A DNA stretch of 64,000 bases from Nocardia vulneris (lineage in GTDB: Bacteria; Actinomycetota; Actinomycetes; Mycobacteriales; Mycobacteriaceae): contig NZ_BDCI01000003.1 of the NCBI RefSeq assembly GCF_001613425.1, forward strand, positions 186,001-250,000, written 5' to 3'. The notes under the pieces were generated by a model. The model saw only the letters and a list, made by a program, of their open reading frames with translations. It ran no database searches and was not told the origin of the DNA. Positions 1 through 6,896 of this stretch are shown here, piece by piece (within the stretch, counting starts at the first letter, position 1; every line of letters begins with the position of its first letter). A program made the position numbers and the translations under genes.

Positions 1-38
1 GGTGCTGCCCCGTCCCCGGCGGTGCTGCTGTCAGTCAC
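1..38 (-). CDS. cysT: Start of sulfate ABC transporter permease (partial)
   Basis: A GTG codon at 38-36 opens a minus-strand frame reading MTDSSTAGDGAA to the window edge, 31 bases beyond the stop of the sulfate-binding protein gene. In mycobacteria subI is followed directly by cysT, the inner-membrane permease of the sulfate/thiosulfate importer, and CysT there also has a short polar N-terminus before its first membrane segment. Only 12 codons are visible, so the call rests on position and an open frame rather than on any domain. Confidence 0.4.
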   Translation of the reverse strand, partial: MTDSSTAGDGAA

Positions 39-69
39 AGTCGTCCAGTATTCCGTCCGTGTAGCCCGG

Positions 70-1116
70 TTACTTGGTCGCTTTGTCGTAGATCACGGCG
101 ACGGAACCGGTGTTCGGGGTGAACAGCTCCTTGTCCACGGTCTTCCAGCCGCCCAGGTCAGCGATGGTCCACAGCCGCTGCGGGGTCGGGAAGTCCTTGC
201 CGAACTCGGCGGCCACCTTCGGGTCGACCGGCCGGAAACCGGCTGCGGCCCACGCTCGCTGACCCTCCGGGGTGTACAGGAAGTCGCGGAACGCCACGGC
301 CTTCTCCTGGTTCTTGCTCGACTTCAACACCGCGACCGGGTTCTCGATCTTGAAGGTGACCGGCGGCACGAAGTGCTCGATCTGGTCGCCGTTGCGCTCG
401 GAGAACAGCGCCTCGTTCTCGTAGCTGAGCAGCACGTCACCGGTGCCCTGCAGGAACGTCTCGGTGGCCTCGCGGCCCGACTTCGGCTGCACCTTCACAT
501 GTTCCTTGGATACCAGCTGGCTCAGGTAGTCCAGACCGGCCTGCGGGTTCTGGCCGCCCTCGGACTTGGCCGCGTAGGGCGCGAGCAGGTTCCACTTGGC
601 CGAGCCCGAGCTGAACGGATTCGGGGTGACCACCTCGATACCCGGCTTCAACAGGTCGTCCCAGTCCTTGATGCCCTTCGGGTTGCCCTTGCGGACCACG
701 ATCGCGACGACCGAGCCGAACGGAATTCCCTTGGTGGCGTCGGCATTCCAGTTCGAATCGACCAGTCCGGCATCGACCAGCCGGGTGATGTCGGGTTCCA
801 CGGAGAAGTTCACGACATCGGCCTCGGCGCCGTCCTTGACCTTGCGGGACTGATCACCCGAGGCGCCGTAGGAGCCGTTGACGACGACGTTCTTGCCCTG
901 CTCGGTCTTGTTGAACTCCGGCACGACCTTGTCGAAACCGGGCTTGGGCACCGCGTAGGCGTAGAGGTTGAGCGTGCCACCGCTGCCGTCGGCACCGCTG
1001 CCCCCGACCGTGTCACTGGCTCCGCCGCCGCAGGCGGTGAGCACGACCGCCGCGGCTGAGGTGACGGCGATGGCAACGGCGCTGCGGCGCGAGAAGAGCC
1101 AAGTTTTGCGAGACAT
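70..1116 (-). CDS. subI: Sulfate ABC transporter substrate-binding lipoprotein
   Basis: Periplasm-side binding protein of 348 residues that would deliver sulfate or thiosulfate to a CysTWA permease. The N-terminus is a lipoprotein signal: basic start with Arg10-Arg11, hydrophobic stretch, and lipobox LTAC at 26-29 with Cys29 as the lipid anchor. The mature part has hallmarks of the sulfate-binding family: the LYAYAVPKPGF start of the first lobe, NGSYGASGDQSRKV and the NPFSSGSAKWN ligand loop. Length matches mycobacterial SubI. The ATG at 1116 has an AGGAAAGG ribosome-binding site upstream. The permease gene appears to start immediately downstream at the window edge, so a leftward cysteine-supply operon is expected. 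The sulfate family assignment is strong; the exact anion is inferred. Confidence 0.93.
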   Translation of the reverse strand: MSRKTWLFSRRSAVAIAVTSAAAVVLTACGGGASDTVGGSGADGSGGTLNLYAYAVPKPGFDKVVPEFNKTEQGKNVVVNGSYGASGDQSRKVKDGAEADVVNFSVEPDITRLVDAGLVDSNWNADATKGIPFGSVVAIVVRKGNPKGIKDWDDLLKPGIEVVTPNPFSSGSAKWNLLAPYAAKSEGGQNPQAGLDYLSQLVSKEHVKVQPKSGREATETFLQGTGDVLLSYENEALFSERNGDQIEHFVPPVTFKIENPVAVLKSSKNQEKAVAFRDFLYTPEGQRAWAAAGFRPVDPKVAAEFGKDFPTPQRLWTIADLGGWKTVDKELFTPNTGSVAVIYDKATK

Positions 1117-1479
1117 TTCGGGTGGACCTTTCCTACTGGCTGCCGACTCGGAGCGTCGAGTGGCACAGACATGCTGGTGGATCGGTAGACCTGTCGCCGG
1201 AATTATGCGGCAATGGCGTGACTGTCGGCCGGAAGGCCGCCGGGGGTTCGGGGACGTCTGCGAAAAAGTTGCACGCCAGTCTACGAAGTAGGGACGCGCA
1301 GCCGTGCCCGGTCGCCGATCAGCGACAGAGAATGTCCGCGACCGCGAGGTTGCCGACCGCGATCAACGCCAATTCATGGCGGACCAGCGGGACGACACTC
1401 GAAGACACGGGCAGACTGTAGCAGAGCACGTTGTGTTAGTTCGAATTACAGAGTTCCAGGAAGAGGGGGGTTTCATCCC
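1117..1479. other. Divergent intergenic region, subI / M48 peptidase
   Basis: These 363 bases separate two divergent starts and must hold both promoters. Open frames crossing it on the plus strand run into the subI start region and have no protein-like composition. The last 60 bases before the peptidase are relatively A+T rich, followed by a GAGGGGGG tract 9 bases before the ATG. I could not identify a convincing -10/-35 pair or operator. Confidence 0.5.
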
Positions 1480-2541
1480 ATGACTACCAGCCCGGATCGG
1501 GTCCGCGCGCGATTTCCCGGCATCAGCACCCGCGCGTGGGAGCATCCCGCCGATCGCACCGCCTTGGTCACACTGCGCACGCTGTCCGGTTTCGACGCCA
1601 TCCTGCGCACCCTGTCGGGTTTGCTGCAGGAACGCCAGCACCGGTTGATGTACCTCGCGACGGCGGTGCGGGTGGACGAGCGGCAGTTCCGTTCGTTGCA
1701 TCAGTTGCGCGAGGACTGCGTCCAGGTGCTCGACGCGCGCACCACGCCGGAGATGTTCGTGCTGCAGAGCCCGCAGGTGAACGCCTTCACGATCGGCATG
1801 GACCAGCCGTTCATCGTGCTGACCACGGGTTTGATCGAGCTGATGGATACCGAGGAGTTGCGTTTCACCATCGGCCACGAGCTGGGTCACGCGCTGTCGG
1901 GGCACGCGGTGTACCGCACCATGCTCATGCATTTGCTGCGGATTTCGGCCAGCTTCGGCTGGATGCCGGTGGGCGGCTGGGCATTACGCGCCATCGTCGC
2001 CGCGCTGATGGAATGGAGCCGCAAATCCGAGCTCTCCGGCGACCGGGCCGGGCTGCTGTGCGTGCAGGATGTCGACACCTCGGTGCGGGTGCACATGAAG
2101 ACGGCCGGCGGCACCTGGATCAAGGAGATGAATCACGGCGCGTTCCTGGCCCAGGCCGACGACTACGAACGCTCCGGCGACCTGCGCGACGGCGTGTTGA
2201 AGCTGCTCAACCTGGAATTGCAGAGCCATCCGTTCTCGGTGCTGCGCGCTTCGGAGCTGCGCCGCTGGATCCAGAGCGGCGAATACGACCGCATCCTCGC
2301 CGGCGACTACCCGCGGCGCGAACACGACAAGAACGCCAGCATCGGCGCGGAGATCAAGGAGGCCGCCCGGACCTACCGCAACAACTTCGACCAGTCCGAG
2401 GATCCACTGATCCGCACCGTGCGCAATATCGGCAAGGATGTGGGCTCGGCCGTGAGCACGGTCGGTCAGGAGGTCGGCGACACGGTGTCCAAGATCGGCA
2501 AGCGGTTCAACGACTGGCGCTCGGGCGAGCAGAACAACTAG
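1480..2541 (+). CDS. M48 family zinc metallopeptidase
   Basis: Zinc-dependent protease of 353 residues in the M48 (HtpX/Ste24-like) family. The active site is HELGH at 133-137, in the context FTIGHELGHALSGH, with the likely third zinc ligand Glu184 in SELSGDRAG about 50 residues later, the usual M48 spacing. A hydrophobic stretch around residues 148-170 follows the active site, but there are no multiple N-terminal membrane helices as in HtpX, so it is a soluble or weakly membrane-associated member. The C-terminal 70 residues look like an amphipathic tail (GSAVSTVGQEVGDTVSKIG). It stands alone, divergent from subI and convergent with two tiny membrane-protein genes. Substrate unknown; a membrane-protein quality-control role is only a family expectation. 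Confidence 0.88.
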   Translation: MTTSPDRVRARFPGISTRAWEHPADRTALVTLRTLSGFDAILRTLSGLLQERQHRLMYLATAVRVDERQFRSLHQLREDCVQVLDARTTPEMFVLQSPQVNAFTIGMDQPFIVLTTGLIELMDTEELRFTIGHELGHALSGHAVYRTMLMHLLRISASFGWMPVGGWALRAIVAALMEWSRKSELSGDRAGLLCVQDVDTSVRVHMKTAGGTWIKEMNHGAFLAQADDYERSGDLRDGVLKLLNLELQSHPFSVLRASELRRWIQSGEYDRILAGDYPRREHDKNASIGAEIKEAARTYRNNFDQSEDPLIRTVRNIGKDVGSAVSTVGQEVGDTVSKIGKRFNDWRSGEQNN

Positions 2542-2557
2542 CTCTCGCCCGCGCTCG

Positions 2558-2635
2558 TCAGCGCGTGAAAAGCCACGCGACGACCACCAGCACCAGCAGG
2601 GCGATCAAGGCCAGCTGGACGCGCGAACGTGGCAT
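2558..2635 (-). CDS. 25-residue single-span membrane microprotein
   Basis: A complete 25-codon frame, MPRSRVQLALIALLVLVVVA then WLFTR. It starts at an ATG whose A is shared with the TGA of the upstream gene (TGATG), the classic arrangement for translational coupling. The product is a basic head, one hydrophobic helix of about 17 residues, and a short basic tail. It is too short for most gene callers. M. tuberculosis has a small membrane-protein gene at the same place beside the GH15 trehalase, as I recall it, which supports this being real, but I cannot confirm homology. Function unknown; such helices often modulate a partner membrane protein. Confidence 0.55.
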   Translation of the reverse strand: MPRSRVQLALIALLVLVVVAWLFTR

Positions 2636-2922
2636 CAGCGGGCACCGCTCTGCACGGGCCGGCGCGGGTCGCCGGGCAGCAGCACCGCGTCCGGGTCGGC
2701 GGTGAGGGTGGCGGCATCGGCCGGCACCCGCACCACGGGCTCGGCGGGGTGTTTGCGGTCGAGCACCCGCAGCGCGGCGCGCAGGACCCGGTCCAGCGCG
2801 AAGGCGATGGCGAAGCAGATCGGGACCATGCCGACGAGCACGACCAGGAACTGCGGGATGAACGGGAGTCCCGCAACCCACAGTTCGAAGCTGTCCCACC
2901 AGCCTGCGATGTGATGTACCAC
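2635..2922 (-). CDS. Small membrane protein, function unknown
   Basis: A 95-residue protein with one clear membrane segment (FIPQFLVVLVGMVPICFAIAFA, about residues 20-42, sequence shown in part) followed by a basic amphipathic stretch and a Pro/Asp-rich tail ending VQSGAR. It is encoded between the M48 peptidase (convergent) and the GH15 enzyme (divergent, 98 bases away) and overlaps the next microprotein gene by one base, so the two form a bicistronic unit. I recognise no family. Both overlapping plus-strand frames are poor in normal residue usage, so this strand is preferred. Confidence 0.65.
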   Translation of the reverse strand: MVHHIAGWWDSFELWVAGLPFIPQFLVVLVGMVPICFAIAFALDRVLRAALRVLDRKHPAEPVVRVPADAATLTADPDAVLLPGDPRRPVQSGAR

Positions 2923-3005
2923 GAACCCAGCCTAGTGCGTCCACCTGAGAGAGAAGCAAGCCCGATTCGGCACGGGCCGCGACGGCCGCCGACACCCTAG
3001 GGGCA

Positions 3006-3011
3006 TAGATA
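3006..3011 (+). promoter_or_regulatory. Candidate -10 box of a near-leaderless GH15 transcript
   Basis: TAGATA lies 9 bases before the GH15 ATG at 3021, so transcription would begin at or just before the start codon. A GAGGT directly abuts the ATG, too close for a normal ribosome-binding site, which fits leaderless translation as is common in mycolata. No clear -35 is visible. Confidence 0.35.
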
Positions 3012-3020
3012 CTGTGAGGT

Positions 3021-5006
3021 ATGCCGTCCTCCGATGATCTCACCGTCGACGAACCGTACGACCTGCCGGTGCCGAGCCAGCTGACCGAGCCGCGGCACGG
3101 CGCCTTCCCGCCGATCGACGACTACGCGTTCCTGTCCGACTGTGAGACCAGCTGCCTGATCGGCAACAACGGCGGCGTCGAGTGGATGTGTGTCCCCCGC
3201 CCGGACTCGCCGAGCATCTTCGGCGCGATGCTCGACCGCAGCGCGGGCCACTTCCGAATCGGCCCGTACGGGGTGAACGTGCCCGCCGCGCGACGCTATC
3301 TGCCGGGCGGGATGATCCTGGAGACCACCTGGCAGACCGAGACCGGCTGGCTGATCGTGCGCGACGCGCTGGTGCTCGGGCCGTGGCACAACAACGATCA
3401 GCGCTCCAAGACCCACCGCCGCACCCCGGTGGACTGGGATGCCGAGCACATGCTGCTGCGCACGGTGAAGTGCGTGAACGGCACCGTCGAACTGGAGATG
3501 AGCTGCGAGCCCTCCTTCGACTACCACCGCGCGACGGCCCGCTGGGAGTACACCGGCAAGGTCTACGAGGAGGCCACCGCGGTTCGCGCGGACGATCCGG
3601 CCGCAGGCCCGACGCTGGTGCTCACCACCGACCTACGGCTCGGCCTGGAGGGCAGGGAGGCCCGGGCGCGCACCCGGATGCGGGAGGGCGACGACGTGTT
3701 CGTCGCGTTGACCTGGTCGGAGCTGCCCGCGCCGAAGACGTATCAGGATGCGGCACAGAAGATGTGGCAGACCACCGAGTCGTGGCGACAGTGGATCACC
3801 CTCGGCAACTTCCCGGATCACCCGTGGCGCAGCTACTTACAGCGCAGTGCACTGACACTCAAGGGACTCACCTACGCGCCGACCGGAGCGCTGCTCGCCG
3901 CATCCACCACCTCTCTACCGGAAACGCCTGGCGGCGAACGTAATTGGGACTATCGCTACACCTGGGTGCGCGATTCCAGCTTCGCCCTGTGGGGCCTGTA
4001 CACCCTCGGGCTCGATCGCGAGGCCGACGACTTCTTCGCGTTCCTGCGTGACGCGACCACCGGCGACAACGGCGATGCTGTTCCGCTGCAAGTGCTTTAC
4101 GGCATCGGCGGGGAACGCCTGATCACCGAAGAGACCCTCGACCATCTCAGCGGCTACGACCGGGCGCGTCCGGTGCGCATCGGCAACGCCGCCTACAACC
4201 AGGATCAGCACGATATCTGGGGCACCATGCTCGACGCCGTGTACCTGCACGTGAAGTCGCGGCAGCAGGTCCCGGAAACGTTGTGGCCGTTGCTGGAACG
4301 ACAGGTGCGCGCGGCCATCGCGCGCTGGCGCGAGCCCGACCGCGGCATCTGGGAGGTGCGCGGCGAGCCACAGCATTTCACCTCGTCCAAGGTGATGTGC
4401 TGGGTCGCGCTCGACCGTGGCGCGAAACTGGCCGAACTGCACGGCCAGATCGAGCACGCGACCGAGTGGTACACCATCGCCGACGAGATCAAGGACGACA
4501 TCCTGACCCACGGGGTGAACAGCAACGGCGTCTTCACCCAAACCTATGGCGGCGACACCCTGGACGCCTCACTGCTGCTGGCCGTGCTGACCCGGTTCCT
4601 GCCGCCGGACGATCACCGGATCCGCGCCACCGTGCTGTCCATCGCCGACCGGCTCACCGAGAACGGGCTGGTGCTGCGCTACCGCACCGAGACCACCGAC
4701 GACGGATTGTCCGGCGCCGAAGGCACTTTCACCATCTGCTCGTTCTGGCTGGTGTCCGCGCTGGTCGAAATCGGTGAGGTGCAGCGCGCCCGGCACCTGT
4801 GCGAGCGCCTGCTCGGCTTCGCCAGCCCCCTGCAGCTCTACGCCGAGGAGATCGACCCGCGCAGCGGACGCCACCTCGGCAACTTCCCCCAGGCGTTCAC
4901 CCACCTCGCCCTGATCAACGCGGTCACCCACGTCATCCGAGCCGAAGAGAACCGCCCCGCCAGCGGCTTCCAACCCGCCCACGTACCGGCGAACCGCCCC
5001 GCCTGA
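3021..5006 (+). CDS. Glycoside hydrolase family 15 enzyme, probable trehalase
   Basis: A 661-residue cytoplasmic enzyme of the GH15 glucoamylase/trehalase group, close in size to M. tuberculosis Rv2402. Actinobacterial members of this clade hydrolyse trehalose to two glucose molecules. Family signatures include the N-terminal DCETSCLIGNNGGVEWMCVP motif (residues ~40-59), the catalytic-barrel motif NWDYRYTWVRDSSFALWGLY around 310, GNAAYNQDQHDIWGTMLDA around 395, and HLGNFPQAFTHLALINA near the C-terminus. No signal peptide. It is flanked by the two tiny membrane-protein genes and by the IniA-like gene, the latter convergent. Trehalose specificity is inferred from the clade; glucoamylase activity on other alpha-glucosides cannot be excluded. 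Confidence 0.9.
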   Translation: MPSSDDLTVDEPYDLPVPSQLTEPRHGAFPPIDDYAFLSDCETSCLIGNNGGVEWMCVPRPDSPSIFGAMLDRSAGHFRIGPYGVNVPAARRYLPGGMILETTWQTETGWLIVRDALVLGPWHNNDQRSKTHRRTPVDWDAEHMLLRTVKCVNGTVELEMSCEPSFDYHRATARWEYTGKVYEEATAVRADDPAAGPTLVLTTDLRLGLEGREARARTRMREGDDVFVALTWSELPAPKTYQDAAQKMWQTTESWRQWITLGNFPDHPWRSYLQRSALTLKGLTYAPTGALLAASTTSLPETPGGERNWDYRYTWVRDSSFALWGLYTLGLDREADDFFAFLRDATTGDNGDAVPLQVLYGIGGERLITEETLDHLSGYDRARPVRIGNAAYNQDQHDIWGTMLDAVYLHVKSRQQVPETLWPLLERQVRAAIARWREPDRGIWEVRGEPQHFTSSKVMCWVALDRGAKLAELHGQIEHATEWYTIADEIKDDILTHGVNSNGVFTQTYGGDTLDASLLLAVLTRFLPPDDHRIRATVLSIADRLTENGLVLRYRTETTDDGLSGAEGTFTICSFWLVSALVEIGEVQRARHLCERLLGFASPLQLYAEEIDPRSGRHLGNFPQAFTHLALINAVTHVIRAEENRPASGFQPAHVPANRPA

Positions 5007-5042
5007 GCGCGGGGTCAGCCGGTAGCGCGGGGTCAGCCGGTG
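5007..5042. repeat. 18-bp tandem duplication between convergent genes
   Basis: The unit GCGCGGGGTCAGCCGGTA occurs twice in a row (5007-5024 and 5025-5042, last base differing). The second copy contains the stop codon and last codons of the leftward IniA-like gene, so the intergenic copy looks like a slippage duplication of that gene's 3' end. Confidence 0.8.
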
Positions 5043-6838
5043 ACGAGGCCGTCGGCCTGTTCCCGCAGTTCGCGCAGTTTGACGATCTGCTTGTCCAGGT
5101 CGGCGATGCGCTCGCCGCTGCGGTCGCCGTACTTCTGGTAGGCGGCCTCGGCGAGGCGCAGGGCCTCGTCGGCCTGCTTGGCGACGTCGGTGGCGATTTC
5201 GGTGAAGTGATCGCGGAGCACACGTTGCATGGCGCGCAAACGATTTCGTGATTCCTTGCTGACCTGGAAGATCACGTCGTCCATCAGCCTGGCCACCGCC
5301 ACCTTCGCCTCAGCGCGCCGACGGGCCTTGCGATTCTTACGGTCGTCCCACAGCGCGTTGACGCCGAGCAGCACGCCCGCACCGGCCGAGTACCAGTTCA
5401 CCAGCGACATGCCGAGCAGGCTGGTGGCGAGACCGACCATCAGGACACCGCCGTAGGAACCGCGCAGACCCGACAGAAACGGCTCGGTCACACCGACTTT
5501 CGCGCTTTCGAGCGGCTCCAGCGGTTGCACGGCCTCCAGCACCTCACCGGGATTTTCCAAGCGCATATCCGGCAGCGGGGCGGTTCGGTTGTCCGCCAAG
5601 AACTTCGAGGCCACCTGCTCCGACAACTCGACCGAACGATAGTGCGCCATCACGAAGTTCTCTTCGACCGCCTCGCAGATCCGGGCGTCCAAATCGGTGC
5701 CGAATTCCTTCCAGCGGCGCGCGGGATCGTGCTGCATGATCTCGGCTTCCGCGTCGCGCACCAGATTGCGCAACCGATGCCGCAGATCGTGTTCGATATC
5801 GGCCATCAGCTCGGTGCTGCCATCGACCAGCGTGACCTGCCAGTTCGACGTGCGCTGCCGCAGCTGGTCCGCATCGTCGCGGGCACGGACGAGTTTGTCG
5901 GTGATCTCGGCGCGCCGGCGCGGATCGCGCAGCGACTCGACCTCGTTGCGCAGGGTCAGCGCGAGATGGTCGGTCACCAAGCGGATGTCCTGCACGGCGG
6001 CGTCCAGCGCCACGCTGTCCGCGCGCGACACCACGTAGTCGCGCAGATGGTCGATCAGTTGCGGCACACCGGATTCGATATCGCGCTGGTAGTTGCCGGA
6101 CAGTCCCGCCTGCCGGTGCAGTTCCGCCGAGACCGGCGCCACCGCGAAGCCGAGCCCGGCGGCGTCGAGCAGTTCCCGATTGCGCTGCTGGGTGTGCGAC
6201 CAGTGGGAGAACTGGTCGATCTTGTTGAGCACGCAGATGACCGTCGGGCAGATCTGCTGGATCCGCTGCAGGTAGGCGATCTGATCGACGGTGAGTTCGG
6301 TGGCCGCGTTGCCGACGTAGAGTACGGCGTCGGCGGCGGCGATCATCGACCAGGTGGTGTTGTCGGCGGCGCCGCGCGTGCCGGGCGCGTCCATCACCAC
6401 CACCCCGTCGGCCAGCAGCGGGCTGGGCTGGGTGAATTCGGCGCGGATCACGCCGAACGCGGAGATGGCGGGGCCGGGGTCGAGCGGATCCACCGACTGC
6501 CGTTCGGTCCGTCCGTCGACCGAACGCACCAGTGTCGCAGTCGGTTCCGGCCCGTACTCGACGATGACGGGCACGCTCAGGTCACTGTCGGTGGCGCTGA
6601 CCGACGCGCCGACCAGGCTGTTGACCAGCGTGCTCATCCCGTTCTTGGGCTCGCCGACCACGACCAGCCGCACCCGTGGGTCACTGACCCGGGCGCGCAC
6701 CATGCTCAAACGACTGCCGAGGTCGTCCCGCCCCGCAAATCCGGCGATCTCCCGCAGCTCGTCGAGTATCCGGATCAGCGGCGCCATCGCGTCCGGGTGT
6801 TTCACCGTCGCGGCCTTCAGCCCGGCTGCGGCAGACAA
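5033..6838 (-). CDS. IniA-like dynamin-family GTPase with altered Walker A
   Basis: A 601-residue bacterial dynamin-like protein. It resembles mycobacterial IniA along its length: the DPRVRLVVVGEP lead-in to the P-loop, the RGSYGGVLMVGLATSLLG membrane hairpin around 450-490, and the VSKESRNRLRAMQRVLRDH helix after it. G3 is DAPG at 150-153 and G4 is NKID at 205-208. The P-loop reads GEPKNGMS (62-69), so the lysine that normally binds nucleotide phosphates is Met68. IniA of mycobacteria is a membrane-remodelling GTPase induced by cell-wall drugs. The preceding gene on the same strand, 58 bases away, encodes a low-complexity protein in the position of IniB. Whether this version hydrolyses GTP is doubtful. 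I saw no IniC partner. Confidence 0.85.
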   Translation of the reverse strand: MSAAAGLKAATVKHPDAMAPLIRILDELREIAGFAGRDDLGSRLSMVRARVSDPRVRLVVVGEPKNGMSTLVNSLVGASVSATDSDLSVPVIVEYGPEPTATLVRSVDGRTERQSVDPLDPGPAISAFGVIRAEFTQPSPLLADGVVVMDAPGTRGAADNTTWSMIAAADAVLYVGNAATELTVDQIAYLQRIQQICPTVICVLNKIDQFSHWSHTQQRNRELLDAAGLGFAVAPVSAELHRQAGLSGNYQRDIESGVPQLIDHLRDYVVSRADSVALDAAVQDIRLVTDHLALTLRNEVESLRDPRRRAEITDKLVRARDDADQLRQRTSNWQVTLVDGSTELMADIEHDLRHRLRNLVRDAEAEIMQHDPARRWKEFGTDLDARICEAVEENFVMAHYRSVELSEQVASKFLADNRTAPLPDMRLENPGEVLEAVQPLEPLESAKVGVTEPFLSGLRGSYGGVLMVGLATSLLGMSLVNWYSAGAGVLLGVNALWDDRKNRKARRRAEAKVAVARLMDDVIFQVSKESRNRLRAMQRVLRDHFTEIATDVAKQADEALRLAEAAYQKYGDRSGERIADLDKQIVKLRELREQADGLVTG

Positions 6839-6896
6839 CCGTCCTCCTTACAGTGGTTTGCTTTCGATCTGCACGGGACGCCCCCTGCGTTCCGGT

